The notes beneath the pieces were generated by a model. It had not been told where the DNA came from, ran no database searches, and saw only the letters and a program-made list of their open reading frames with translations. From Holothuria scabra (taxonomy: Eukaryota; Echinodermata; Holothuroidea; Aspidochirotida; Holothuriidae): DNA of 64,000 nt. Position numbers and translations under genes: made by a program. Shown one piece after another: positions 1 to 12,343 of the stretch (position 1 is the stretch's first letter; the number at the start of each line of letters is the position of its first letter). The stretch is from contig CM074179.1 of NCBI GenBank assembly GCA_037179385.1, positions 72,840,719 through 72,904,718 of the forward strand. Reading direction: 5' to 3'.

Positions 1-659
1 ACCTATGTTATTCACAGTTCTGTGTGCTGTACCGTACATAATTGTCTGTTTGCATTCTCTCCCCCAGCCTGACAGTGGGTTTGTTTGGATTTAATAGATG
101 CAAAGAAATTCAAGATACTATACTATGTGTACAGTCCTCTACATTTGATAGAGCCCAAGAATGTGAATACACGGTTAAATCCCAGTCATAAAAAGTGTAG
201 TGAATTCCATTTTGCTGGTTGCTACCACAGCATCAGTCTGTTTTTACAATGTCTGATTATTTATTACTTCAGTGTCATACAGCCAATCTCTTGAGATATG
301 TGAACCTCAAAGAATGAAAACAGCCATCAGTCATTACTCCTCAGTCCTACCATCCCCACCAATATGAATTCAGAAAGGTGTCTTGGCTTTGAGCTAAAGG
401 TTGTCATGCTGAACAGTACAGTAACGAGAGCTAATTGGTAAATAAGCTGTGTGAGCAATTGAAGATGAATGTACATCTAATTGATCTATTGGGGAATGTG
501 TAGAAGATACATCTTAAGTTGACAGTAAAGGCAGTTCAAGAATCATGGTCTGAGTCCAAATAGATCTGCTAAACAATTGAAACTTAGGGTTCTAATTTTT
601 TGGCTGGGTTAAAATAATTTGTTCAGTTCCATCTAAGACACCCTGCAGTTTTCTCCTTA
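1..659. other. no feature seen
   Basis: CpG-poor, AT-rich sequence with no supportable gene or repeat boundary. Confidence 0.5.
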
Positions 660-967
660 TAAGGATACCGGTGCTATGGCAGAGTGGATAAAGGCGGTGG
701 CATTTGAAGTGATGAAGCTTAGCAACCGGGAGGTCTGGGGTTCGATTCCTGGCCGGGTCAAAGTAAGGTGGGTTTTTCATCCAAGAGCAATCTACGGTTT
801 TCCCATTTGAACTGGCCTTTGAAAAAATACGAGATTTGTTGAGTTGGTTGCCACCCTACGTGAAGTTTTAATTCATAAGCCACACCTTCTCCCACATTTG
901 TGGTCGCTTAGCGTCATAAAACAACTGCCCTTCAAGGCCCGATTATTATTATTATTACTATTATTAT
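660..967 (+). repeat. tRNA-derived SINE (Leu/Ser-like head) with ATT tail
   Basis: The head looks like a tRNA with a long variable arm. Box A TGGCAGAGTGG lies at 677-687 and a perfect box B GGTTCGATTCC at 739-749. It is not a simple tRNA gene: about 200 bases of unrelated body follow and end in an ATT microsatellite (943-967), the classic SINE layout. RNA polymerase III transcription is expected from the boxes but is not shown. Confidence 0.75.
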
Positions 968-1374
968 CTTCCCATCTGAACTGGCTGTTCAAAAAATGAA
1001 AAATTAAAAAAGCAAAAAGAAAAAAAAATATATACTTTGATGTCATTGCTCAGCCACTAGGCATGAAGTTGAAATTGTAATCCAGCTGCTGGTCACAGTT
1101 GCCACTTTGGTAGCTTGTGGCATTTTAGAGCAAATGTATGCCATTTCAGGCAGAAATGAAAGCCTGAAATGTCTTGGCTAGCCTCATCTTTACAGTGCGC
1201 AGTAGCTCAGCTGGTGGAATTTGGTTCCATTGCCAAGTTTGAATGATTTGTAAACAGATTTTTTGGAAGTCCAGTATAAAACTCAGCCTGTGGGCCAGGA
1301 CTTGGAGAGGAAGGCATGCCTGAGGAGGGAGTGTTGTTCTTAGGGTAAGTTTACTGTACAGGACCAGGCCTTAA

Positions 1375-1600
1375 TTGAGCTTTAAATTCTCCAGGTGTGC
1401 TACAAATCTTCCGCTACATAAAATTAAGAAGTGTGGTACTCTAGGTGTGCTGTTTGTTTCAAATCTTCATCTATTAGGGTACAAAAAATTGACACTGCTT
1501 AAAGTGATTTCAGGTGAGTGCAATTGCACTCCCATACCTAAAAATTCAAGGATGATAGGCCTACTTTTTGTCAATTTTTCAGAATCAGAGTGACTGCATG
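1375..1600 (+). repeat. dispersed repeat family C, copy 1
   Basis: It shares CTCCAGGTGTGCTACAAAT, AATTAAGAAGTGTGGTA and the ACACCTCAAAATTCA-type end phrase with 49478-49690, and its second half with 35420-35570. Ends resembling GGCCTTGAGTTTTA are weakly inverted, so it may be a MITE. Confidence 0.55.
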
Positions 1601-1729
1601 TAACTTCAAACTTGTTTCAAGTTGGTAGGAAGTTTGACTCGTGCCTATAAGATTGTAACAACATCAGTTGATGTGACTTTCAGGACTTCTGTTTTACACT
1701 GTAGGAACAGGAACACCACAAGGCATATA

Positions 1730-2916
1730 TGGGTCTTTATTTTAATTAGGGTACCAATGGTAAAATACGCTGTTAAGGGCAACTGTCTCGCTGTTTTAAT
1801 CCACATTGTCTTTGCTATGCTTTCATTTTGTCCTCACTATTCATGCAAGTGCATACTCTTCAAAAAATAAAAATCATTGGAAGTTAATCCTCCCAGTTTT
1901 GATGAAAAAGTGCCTAAAATCAGCAATTTTGGGGGCAAAAAGTGTGACATTTAGACTACCATAGCAGGAGTTACATTTTCCATTATTTTTACACTTATTT
2001 TGCTCTGTTATTTTAACTTAAATGGTTGATGAGGTATCAATTGTACTCTTGTAACTCATATTTTATGAGAAACTGACACTTTTCTATTTCTTGGGATTCG
2101 ACGAAAGAGGGGTTCCACGTGTAGCATTTGGTGTTACAGTTACAGTGTGGAATTTCAGGATCTTATCTTCCAGAAATGACCTACAGTAAACACTAAATCT
2201 TTCTTATTTTAGTGGTTAATTGAAGCCTGTGCATTGTTGAATGAAGATTTGGGCAAAAGACCATTGTACTGAAAGAAAAACATTCATGTAGCCATATTTT
2301 TCATTTTGACAGGCTGCTTTGGTGTTCCTGAAAAATGTTACTGTGTGAACATTCAAAGTTAAAATACCACTACTTCCTACATTTGATATGTTGTCATTTT
2401 TAGCTGAACTATACTTTTTAACATGGCTTTTTAACTTACAGGCAATAAAGCTGTGCCAACTTGTGTATGATTTGAAATGTCATAAAATATTATTTTGGTG
2501 TTCCCCCAATCTCAGTTACACGTGGAACGCATTGTTTGTACCACAGCATTGAGGTGAAACCCTTGACTAAGTAATCATAAGAGGTTTCAGCTTCAGATTG
2601 CTAAGATTAACTAAATAAAACACATTTATGATATTAAACAAATCAATATGTAGGCTAAGTGGGACAAACCTATTTTTGGTGTTCATGTTACACGTGGAAC
2701 TTAAAATTTCCAATGAATGTGGCTATTTTGAGGTCAAACGTAACCTGAGCATTCATAAAAAACAACTTGTACAACATCATTTGGGCCTAAGCCTATAATG
2801 AACTTAGTGAATACAGCAATTCCACCAATGGTTTGATATCATAAATGATGAAACATGAATTAAGGACTCTTAAATGTCATGTCACAGTCTGGTACCCTAA
2901 TTTAAATAAAGACCCA
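1730..2916. repeat. 1.2-kb segment bounded by 27-bp inverted repeats
   Basis: The left arm at 1730-1756 (TGGGTCTTTATTTTAATTAG, then GGTACCA) and the right arm at 2890-2916 are inverted copies with one or two mismatches. Between them the motif GTTACACGTGGAAC occurs twice (2515-2528, 2687-2700), and its close reverse GTTCCACGTGTAGC occurs at 2112-2125. Each is next to a TTTGGTGTT phrase. No coding potential is seen. Probably a non-autonomous DNA element; I did not find a clear target duplication. Confidence 0.55.
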
Positions 2917-3279
2917 CATGTATGTATGTGCAGTACTAAAGATCCCTCCATTTCTGAGGAGAAGGCTGTCAACTTTCAAAAAAAAAATGGTACCCAAATG
3001 GTTGTTCTCAGATGCTTAGCATAAATTCCACATGCCACAGAAGTTATTTTTATTTTGCAATTTTGAGCAAATAGGCCCATGATGTTTAAGTTAGTTTAAT
3101 GAAGAGAAAATGAAAAGATTGTTTAGTCTTATAGGAAGGGTTATTGGTACAGTGTTTTGCCTGACTGTACTGTACTCTGTACCAAAACCTTTTTGGAAAG
3201 GTTAGTTGTACAAACCTTTTTGAAGCAGGAATCAGAGTTTTTGAGATTTTTTAATCCTGCACCACATTTCTACATTGAC

Positions 3280-3643
3280 TTAAAGGGAAAGGTTGCATTT
3301 GTTTTGCAAGAAAAATTTATCCTTTTAGAACTAACATTTATTGACACAGGGTGAGAGATTATCAAAAATAGGGCAGTATGGTAGCCTTCTTTTCAAGGAA
3401 TAAGCTTCTCACAGATAGAAATTCAGTTGTTTGTTGCTCAGGGAATAATTTGTTCACCCAAACTTTCAACATTTCAAATAATGCAATGTCCTTGGCTCTT
3501 TTTGGACATACTGTACAGTAGTATGTTGAAGAGATGTAGCTATTGCTGGGGTTTATGATTAAGACTGAATTGTTCGGTAAGTTTCTGAGCCATTTTCTTT
3601 GTACTCTTTGTTGGAGCATTTTAAACACACTTTTTCCCTTTAA
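3280..3643. repeat. 364-bp MITE-like repeat, TTAA ends (copy 1)
   Basis: It starts TTAAAGGGAAAGG and ends TTTCCCTTTAA, an inverted-end pair consistent with a TTAA-targeting element (piggyBac- or Kolobok-like, an inference). A closely similar copy in the same orientation lies at 45794-46148. The shared body includes GTAGCTATTGCTGGGGTTTA and GAATTGTTCGGTAAG. Confidence 0.7.
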
Positions 3644-6600
3644 AACTAAAAAAAACAAATGCTCCATCCATCATCATAAGTTACACTATGTTAAGGTTAG
3701 TGTAGGTTGTTGAGTCTGTGTGGATTTTTTACCGAACAAATATTCAGAAATTTTTATTCATAAGTAACACAACGTAAACATTTCTTCTAACCTGAAAGAC
3801 TTCTTCAATGTTTCTGTTCTGGGAATGTTTAGAGGGGAAAACTGAGGTTTCAGAAAAAAGGTTTATTCTTCGCCAAACTGTGATCGTCCCTTTAAATCAT
3901 ATGAGAGACTTAAGTAAATAACATTTTCAATATACTTGTTTCTGTTTACTTTCAAATTCGTGACAAAAGTCCATCAATTGATAAATATCTCAAAATCAAC
4001 TATGTGTAGCTGCTTTGTAAATCATTGCAAATTTGAAGTGTTGTTATAGGCTGTAGAAGTTAGTACTCACCAGGATGCTTGCTATTGCATGTCTACCAAA
4101 TAAATATAAATCAGGATGTAGTTGAGTCATTTGGTTTATATTTTTATTGTGAAACTGGTTGGAAAATTTAGTGACCCGGTAAGTTCCAAATGCATGATTT
4201 TAATAGTACCCTGAAAACAAAACATTTAGCCCAATATTTACAAGTTAGCTTATATCCTTCATAGTTAGATCATGGTGCTGATGTAAGGAGTGGATTGCTT
4301 TGAAGGCGTTAGGCCTAAACATTTTTAGTCCTACTAGATTTGTTTGAAACTGGTTTGAACCTTATAGGCCTAGTATGTTCGGTCATTACATTTTATGGTA
4401 AAACAGTGAGGTACATAATTTATAATGAATGAGGTAAATAACAATTTAGGTTTCTAAATACTGTACTGTTGAAACAGAATAGAAGCAGTCACCCCATTTT
4501 AAAGCCACTGTTTAATCATGGCCACAACAATCTGTATAAATTTACAGACTTACTTTATTCCATACAATGACTCTGTAGGGCACCCAGATGGTACATTTAT
4601 TACATTATGTACAACCTCCTCACATGCCTCTCAAACCTTCAGGAATGTAATAATTTCATTAGAATGGACCTTTTTGTCCCTTTTTATTCTCCAGTTGTTT
4701 TAAATTTTAAATTCTGCTCCTGTGTCTCTTTTCACAACAAGAATTAGAAAAACATGTTTTACTCTTGGGAAAATATCTGACATTTCAACCTAAGTTGAGC
4801 ATAAAGTTTCCATTTCTCAAACTGCTTGAAGTTTTGTACCAAAAAATGTAGATGAACAGTACCTCACTTAGTCAGTTTTAGACTGTCCCGTCAATACAGC
4901 TACAATGCATTACAGTTGGCTTGAATTCTTCCCCAGAGAGGGAAGTGTTAATGGTGCGTGACCCCTTAACAGACAGGCAGAGACAGGGCTCTTAAAGAGG
5001 CATAGTATGCATGTTTGCAGTCACTATGTTGTGTAGTTGTAGAACAGCTCTCACTTTCTAAACCATTAGTTTAAGCTTGGCATTCTTCCCTTATATTTTT
5101 CTAGTTGGCTTGTTTATTGAAACCAAAATTACCAAAAAATTATCATAGATTGTAAATTCTGTGAGATTTCCAAACTCTGGGTTTTGCATCCTTTAAAATT
5201 TTTTTGACTACCCTACAGAATTTGGCCCATTATCCTTGGGGAATTCTTTAAGTGGTGTGTACTGGAATAAATCACAGGGTTAATGTGCAGCCATATTTTC
5301 AAGTTACTGTAAATTTTATTTGGCAGCTGTGATTTGACAATGTACAGAACACAATTGGTGCAACTTAAGAGCTGAAGTTGCTGTTTATTCCTTGAATGCA
5401 TTCACATAATCTCTGTCATCACTTTTTAAACAGTAAAACATTCAGTGTTTCATTTTTCATCTCTATGATTATGGCTTGCATGAGTACAGAGTTCATCAAC
5501 TTGCTACTAACAAAGGTCTGCAGTATGTCAAGCTAATTGTGATTGAATGCGAAGTAGTTCTGTTTGTGTAAACTTCATACAATTTTACAAGAATATATGC
5601 ATTAGGTCATGTCTTTGTAAACTGTATGGTACTAAGAACTGTTCAGTTAGTTAGTTCATAGTTAGATGGAGTTTTATATGGCCCAGTTTCCAACCAATTG
5701 GCTGGCATCTTGTTTTCCCTACTCCACTGCTAAATTCACCAAGCACAGTTGCAGCAGGTTCAGTAGTTGTAAGAACTGTTCAGTAATAATAGTGTATGCA
5801 GTGTTATGAGGAAGGGGGTGGGGAAGGTCTTCTGACAGGGTGGTCAGGAACCATTGCCAATGGGACATGGTTCTGAATAGTTTTCAAAGGTTAAAATTTT
5901 GGGCCTGCCTTCTGTGCCAGAGAGTTAATTTGCTTAAATGCCGAGCCTCTCAAAATTTTGAAAATTTGACTGAGGTCTGACTGAAAGGGATAATTTATAC
6001 CCTCTCCTATGCTAAGGTCAAACAAAATTGTTTGTGTGTGTATATGTGGGGGGGGGGAGAGGGGGGTGCAGATCTAAAGACACAACATGTTAATTTTAGA
6101 GTACAGTTGTTTGAATAAAAGCTTGGGTGCATGGAAAGTTAACTCAATTTGATTTGAGAGGACCACAGAAACCTAGGTCCTCTCCTTGTACAGTTGAGTA
6201 CCTTGTTACAAGAAAGAATGCCGTTAGTACTGCTCTTCAGTCTAGTACTTGGTTGCAACTAAATTACACCTGCCATACTGTACAGAAGTTTTTTTCACCT
6301 TTCAAGTCTGGCAAAACCTGACTTCAAAGCCATTTAAGTTTCCTTTTCACTGGGTGTGTGCAGCTAAGACTTCTAATACATGCAGTGTGTAGCACTTGTC
6401 ATACTCTAGAGCTTAGCTGTATCAATGTTTATCATTTGCAGCAGTCACTAGTGTGAAAGATTCACAGAGAGTACAATGTCTCATGCCTGGAGCAAGCTTT
6501 TGTGCTTTTGTCTCCGCTGTGGTCCACTGCCAATCGATAAAAGAGTTCAGCACTATCCAAGGCAATACACCATGCTTAGATGAATGGGCCTGACCTATTC

Positions 6601-7289
6601 AATAGCCCCCCACAACAATCTATTGTTAAATTGTGTATTTAACAGTCTTTCAGTGTGGTAGTACAGTCTTACAGAGAGATGTTTATCTAAAGTGTGTTGT
6701 TTTCATTTCATTGTTATCAGCAAATGAGTCATTCATTAGGCTGTTGCATATTCATGAGGCAGAAGTGTTCCATTTCATTCAGTGAATTCAGGTGTACATT
6801 ATCTCCACAAGTGAAAAGTGTGCCTTTGTTACAAAGCTGAAACTAATGTGAAATTTGGTGAGTGATGCGTGCCAGGCAGGTTGTCTCAAATTTTTCGTCT
6901 GTACAAAAGCAATATGATCTACAATAGGTGTAGCTGCAGTTATGTATAGTCACCAGGAAAACTATTGGTGTAAATTGAAGGGGGAAAATATGCTGTAGGC
7001 AGAAATTTTCCATTTCCATGCATAATTTAGGAAGACGATGTTAAAAATAGATGACAGTGTCTGGAAATAGTTTTGAAAATTTTCAGATTTAAAAAAATAG
7101 GTCTGATGTTGTGTATATCAACAATTGCTTTGCCAAAACAGAACAATAATTTTGATGTGTGGAAATGGCATTGCTTTCTTCAAATGCTGAGATTTAGTTC
7201 AGACATTTAATTATATTGGTGCAACAGTGTGATACAAATTTGTGCAGTTGTGCAGTTTCCGTACCCATTTATACAGTATGGTTACCTAG
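3644..7289. other. non-coding stretch
   Basis: Apart from the SINE fragment at 5643-5725 and a G run at about 6049, I see no gene or recognisable element. The composition is typical of the CpG-poor parts of the window. Confidence 0.5.
5643..5725 (-). repeat. family S SINE 3' fragment
   Basis: In reverse complement it reads GGAGTAGGGAAAACAAG, a GGTTGGAAACTGGGC phrase, then AAAACTCCATCTAACTAT. The order is the same as in the 12344-12585 copy. Confidence 0.65.
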
Positions 7290-7395
7290 GGTTGCTTACG
7301 CATAGTAATGAGGTTAGGGTTACATACACATAGTAAATAAGGGTAAGGGTTACGTGCACACAGTAACTAGTTTCAGGGTTAGGGTTAATTTAAGG
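7290..7395. repeat. degenerate 30-bp tandem repeat with telomere-like phrases
   Basis: Three units each hold a TACRYRCACAYAGTAA-like part and an AGGGTNAGGGT part, giving GGTTAGGGTT and GGGTTAGGGTTAA. The TTAGGG hits never run more than two in a row, so this is a short minisatellite rather than a telomere tract. Confidence 0.65.
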
Positions 7396-8055
7396 AATAG
7401 GGATACATAAATTGCATATATGCATAGGTATGCCACTTCCAAGTATAGCAACCTAATTTGTACCCAACTTTGCGTATACTATGGTCCAATTAGTCCTCCC
7501 GCAATGGTCCAACATTGTTTACATGTAGTATGTTCAGGTATAGACAGGACGTTCAAAATAAACAAGCATATTCTGGGACTTATAACTAAGAAGGTCTGTG
7601 AAATGTTTTCAACAGGTTGCCCTTCCACACTTCCACTACAAGTATTTTTTAAATTTTATAAAAATGTACTGTATGCATGCCTACCTGTAAGGTTTTACTT
7701 TTTGGGTGGTCCATGCCTTCCAAGGAACCATTGATTCCATTTATTGCCATACCCCAGGTGTTGCTATCATTCGTATCAACCAAATTGTGTTCATTGTGTT
7801 AGATTAGTGTTACAGTCACAGGTGCTGGTTATGAAATATTCGAAATGTAAACAATTGGCAGACTTAATTGTTTCGGAACTCTAATTACGATTCTCATGGG
7901 TAAAGAAACATCTGTGCACATTGCATGTGCTTGTATACATGTATGCCTACATAAATGTACTGTACTTTAAAAAGCTTTGTACACAACATGAAAGCCAGTT
8001 TGCATAATTCCAAGCAAATGATGTGATCAACAGATCAGTGACTCACTTGCATTGT

Positions 8056-8220
8056 GTTTGGTTTAGTGGTAGTCTGTTATAGCATCTGCTTCTCACCTTG
8101 GTCTCCGGAGGCCTGGATTCAATATCCAGGTTGAGTCCTGCAAACGTTTAAGCAAAAAAAATAGAACCTGCTGCCATTGTTTGTGATGATACTGTGTTGT
8201 GAATAATGGAAAAGCAAGCT
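8056..8220 (+). repeat. tRNA-derived SINE head and body (family S)
   Basis: Box A TGGTTTAGTGG lies at 8059-8069. A degenerate box B (GGATTCAATATCC) lies at 8115-8127. The body continues with TAGAACCTGCTGCC, shared with the copy at 12344-12585 (TGGAACCTACTGCC). The copy runs into the 24-bp tandem array at about 8206. Confidence 0.65.
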
Positions 8221-8264
8221 TGTGCTCAGTTACATCTAGATGTTCCAGCATCTCTAGATGTTCT

Positions 8265-8455
8265 GACCAAACGGCACCAAAGTAATACTCTTTGTCGGTA
8301 CCAAAACTTACATTTTTATCAGCGCCAAAGTACTTTACTGTTGATGCCAAAGGACATTCTCATCGGCGCCAAAGTTCATTTTTGTCAGCACCAAAGTACA
8401 TTATTGTTTGTGCCAAAGTACAATTTGTCAGTACCAGAGTACTTTATTGTCGGAG
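8265..8455. repeat. 24-26-bp tandem repeat, about 8 units
   Basis: Units resemble GTCAGCACCAAAGTACATTA with TTGT after it; variants include CGGCGCCAAAGT and GTGCCAAAGTACAATTTGTC. The array is well diverged. It sits in or beside a family S SINE, replacing that SINE's body. Confidence 0.75.
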
Positions 8456-8599
8456 CATAGAGATGTAGGGATGTCCCCCAGTGCCCATCAACTGGAAAAA
8501 ACGTTTGTGGACACTGCTAGATTCTAGATTAAACTACAATGTTGTATTAAGCTGAGGTGTAACATCTAACTTACTAATTAACCCACACCTCTTGGTCCT

Positions 8600-8700
8600 A
8601 GGTAAGGTAAGGTAAGTGGGAGTTTTTTGGGCCAGTTTCTAACTGTCTGGCCAGCCATGATGCCTTTTTTCCAGCTGTGACTCACTGGCTATCATCTAGG
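8600..8700 (-). repeat. family S SINE body fragment
   Basis: On the minus strand this reads GTCACAGCTGGAAAAAAGGC and then a GTTAGAAACTGG phrase. Both are shared with the family S bodies at 12480-12585 and 54228-54345. Confidence 0.6.
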
Positions 8701-8865
8701 TCCTGGGAGGGTCTATTGTAGGATTAGCCTCTTCAGTTTTAGCCAATTCAGAAGATTCTTTTAGTTGAACTCTTCCACTGTGTTGGTTGAAATATTGAGA
8801 AAAAAAATTTAGAGACCATATAATGTTACCATTGACCCTGCATTGACTCGTTTTTGTTACCATTG

Positions 8866-8902
8866 ACCATTTTCCATTTTTAAAAAAAAAATGGAAAATG
8901 GT
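8866..8902. repeat. perfect 16-bp-arm inverted repeat
   Basis: ACCATTTTCCATTTTT at 8866-8881 is the exact reverse complement of 8887-8902, with five A between. A TTACCATTGACC phrase is duplicated just upstream. Confidence 0.85.
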
Positions 8903-10085
8903 TCTTCCATTACAAATTTTGTCAAGTTTTTTCCCCCCAGGAAAAGGAAAAATTATGCAATGTAGCCCTTGAAATGTTGTTTTTATTCAGATTTTTGCAA
9001 GTACAGTCATAATAAAACCACAGGGAATTTTAGCCAAAGCTGCAGTGTCCTGCAGAGTTTGGGCATCAGTTGCCATGGTTACAGAGAACCTTGGAGTTGA
9101 AACCTGCTGAGCCAATAGACCATAACAATATTTTCAAACACACCACATCCATCCATCCATCCTCTACATAGCTAACATAAAATTCTAGTGCAACAATCCT
9201 TTGCCCTGTTATACAGCTAACCTTTCCTCCCCAGGGGTCTGTATATTTTGGCTGTGGATTTTCTCTGGTTTTCATACAGATGTGAAGAGTAATATTTTAA
9301 CAGTCTTGACTAATACACAGTCATAAAAATGACTGTACAAACATGAACACCACACACACACACATGCACTGTGTATGTGTGCTTAGTACATATGGCTCTA
9401 ATTATATTTCAGTTGACTCAGGGTTTTGTGTGGACACTCCCTCTCTTTGTTATGTTGATATCACTTGACAAATCAATGGTGATTCATTGAGGCTCAAAAA
9501 ACAAAAAGTTTCATTGACTGTAAAGGAACAAGGAGAAATTTCCCTGGTTTGATGTTATGAATTACAAGGCAGGCTTTATGAATTTAACTTTCAATCATGG
9601 ACAGTTTTCACAGTGGTATAAATTGTAAGAATAGGCCAGGCACATTATCATGATGTGGTAAGCCTTTTGGCTTGTCATTTTTGGGGGCATGAAGAACAGA
9701 GACAGTAGTTAACAGTTCTGTCAAATTGAAAAACAAAACTTGATGTTTTGTACTATTTTGATGGAAGTTAAAATGACATTGCAATTTTACAGAGTTGGCT
9801 TTTTAGAACAACTGAGAATTCCTGTCTGTAATCAAAAATAAACAATAGTTACAGAAAGACGATGAAAGTAAATTTTGAATTTGGAAATTTCATCAAAATA
9901 TCATTTCATATTCAATTTTCTATGCAACAGTTTTGAAATACAATCTTGCTGAGATGTTAAATACATCTTCTTTGCCCCAATATATCTAGACTAGTGAAAA
10001 GTTTTTGGCAAGCCTCACATTTTACTCATGAATTGCTTTGTACTTTAAAAGAAGGGTTCAAGGTCATATCAAGCTTTGATATGTT
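8903..10085. other. non-coding stretch
   Basis: It contains a CCATCCATCCATCC run near 9147 and a short CA microsatellite at about 9350. No gene or larger repeat is recognised. Confidence 0.5.
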
Positions 10086-10613
10086 AAGGGGGTACTTATT
10101 TTAAGCATTTTGGTGAAATTTGCATTGAAATCGGATGTGCGGTTCTCAAGATATGAGCAAGTAAACTTGTCATGTTTTCATCAAACAGTGAACTTCAGGC
10201 AAGCACATATGACATCACATCCCCACATTAATGGGCAGTCTTTTGTTTTTCTTTAAACTTTACAGCTTATTTTCTCCTCAACAACCCCACATTATCAAAA
10301 TGTGATAAAGAAGTGGCATGAGAACTTTCCAAACTTTTACACTCCCCATGGGGGTCCTTTCCCCATTAGCATCAAGGTCAACACAACCGTCTGAAAAAGC
10401 AAAGGGAAACAAAGCATTTCTTTTCTATATGAGGAAGTGATATAATCTCTGCTGCCCTCAATCTCACTTTGGAACATAAATCTAGTAACTTCATTGGCTG
10501 ATATCTGGAGAAAAACATGTCATATTTGAATGGAAATTTAACCACACTGCGTAGATTTAGTTCTTCTTTCACAAGTGAAAATTAATTTTTTGCTTAAACC
10601 TCCCCTTTAAAGG
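10086..10613. repeat. candidate TTAA-flanked MITE, about 530 bp
   Basis: The left end TTAAGGGGGTACTTATTTTA (with AGCA after it) pairs imperfectly with the right end, which in reverse complement reads TTAAAGGGGAGGTTTAAGCA. There is no coding potential. Only one copy was seen in the window. Confidence 0.45.
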
Positions 10614-10715
10614 GTGTTTTGGAATATTGTTAAATGAGATATATTGAATGCTTTGTACGGGAATAGAAGAAGCCTTTTTTTTAACGAAAAAAGGCAAAGT
10701 TGCTTGTACTATAGA

Positions 10716-11345
10716 ACTGGTCCGGGGTCCGTTAGTTTCCGCCGTCGGTAGTTTCGGCCTGTTACTTTCCGCCCCTAAAATTCTTAGGGCAGAAAGTAAT
10801 GTTTGGTCTATGTGTTAAAAATAACTGTTAACTTCAAATTTCAAATCCAAGGACAAGACAACAGTGAAATTTGTGGATAGGCCTAAAACTTTTTCAGTAT
10901 CCTCATCGAAAAGAATGGATTGTATGACCTTTGTTCTAAACAGCAAACCTATAGTTACGGACTCATATCTTGTTACATAAGTAGTCTGCTTGTCTATAGG
11001 TAGGCTTATGCTGAATGTGTGAACAATTGTTTACAGCACTGAATACTGTATACCTGTACGTAAACTATTAATATACTGAAGTCTACAGTGAGAATGTTGC
11101 TTGGAAAGACGTCAACATGGCAGTAAATGAGTGTTGCATTGAAAAGTAAAAGACATCGATGAAGTTTGAAACTTTAAAGAAAAGTTGATGGAATCTTCAT
11201 TAAGTACCACTGATATCACATTCCATTCCATTACTTTCTGCCTCCCAAGAAGATGTTTTCTGCTTAAAATAAAAGGGGCTGAAAACACCGTTTTTGAGGG
11301 GCAGAAAGTAACGAGGGCAGAAACTAACTGTAACCAAACCGGTCC
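10716..11345. repeat. 630-bp inverted-repeat element with AGAAAGTAA motifs
   Basis: The left end (CTGGTCCGGGGTCCGTTAGT to TTACTTTCCGCCCCT) and the right end (AGGGGCAGAAAGTAACGAGG to AACCGGTCCA) are imperfect inverted repeats of about 50 bp. A second, inner pair of the GCAGAAAGTAAT motif sits at about 10785 and, reversed, at about 11226. No ORF is convincing. Confidence 0.65.
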
Positions 11346-11741
11346 ACCTGAGGACTCTTCAGTCTTGATCACATCCAACTTCATCAGTTGTGGAACTGAT
11401 TTTAGAGTATTTTCAAAAGTCTACAAAGTCACCTTAATATGTTTTTCCCACTCAGATTAAAAAGCAAAGAATTCTGTAGAACTTTCCACCTACAAAATTC
11501 TTTGAAACCTCTTGACCCTAAAACCACAAAATAATTCCTTTTTGGATATTTACTTCTTTTGACAGTGAATGGGATTTTAGATTTGTAGGAATTGAGGGTC
11601 ACATGCCATTGAGATGATCAGTAATGGAAGCTTGAATCTGAATGGACCTCTTTGGTAGCTTCAGGTAAAGTTGTAAGCTTTGCATGTGTAGGATGGGTAT
11701 GGGAATCCTTTACATAGTTGGCAGTTGTGTGTGAAATATAG

Positions 11742-12267
11742 TTAAAGGGCATGAAAAGCAAACAGGGGCAGTATTTACCAACAAAATGTTAGTGGACATT
11801 AAATTATGAAAGGTTTCTAGTACTTTTGACTTTTAAGTTAGTTTTTCAGTTCCTGTCCCCTGTTGAGTATATAAATCTGGCTTATATTTGTTGGATTTAG
11901 GTTGCTTGTAGGCCTATACTGTAGTGGGGATTTTATTACCAGATTGCCAGACAATGGTATTGAGATAGAAACTGTTATTCTGGCAAAGTATTGCACATTT
12001 GGTGAAATTAATGTGACTTTAAATGCAGGACATATTGTAGACATCAATGAACAAGTAGTTTGTAAAATGCTTTCATTTTGTAAATTTTTTTGTGAATCTC
12101 CCTCTCTCACCTCTCTTTGCTATTGCATAGGTAACCCAAGCAGTTATTTTTGGTAACTTTAACATTTGAAGAGAAAAAACATTGTCACGTGACTCCCAAC
12201 AGCCAATCATGAAACTGGACAGTCTACTACACTTTTTCAGTTTGGGATGACTGCTCCTGCCCTTTAA
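11742..12267 (-). repeat. TTAA-flanked MITE family A, copy 1
   Basis: Ends are TTAAAGGGCATG and TGCCCTTTAA. The right end reads, in reverse complement, GGGCAGGAGCAGTCATCCCA, shared with the other family A copies. The conserved core is TCACGTGA at 12185-12192, then eight bases, then the CCAAT box AGCCAATCAT at 12201-12210. The left half is less similar to the other copies. Confidence 0.6.
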
Positions 12268-12343
12268 ATATAGGTCACTATTTCATTTCTAGCTTGCAAC
12301 ACCTGGTCCTATGTGCAGTATACAGTATACATCAGGACCATGT

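Noticed and set aside
660..760. Functional tRNA-Leu or tRNA-Ser gene
   Set aside because: The boxes are good, but a SINE body and ATT tail follow, and the acceptor-stem ends do not pair convincingly.
7290..7395. Telomere tract
   Set aside because: TTAGGG never repeats more than twice in a row; the array has a longer, different unit.
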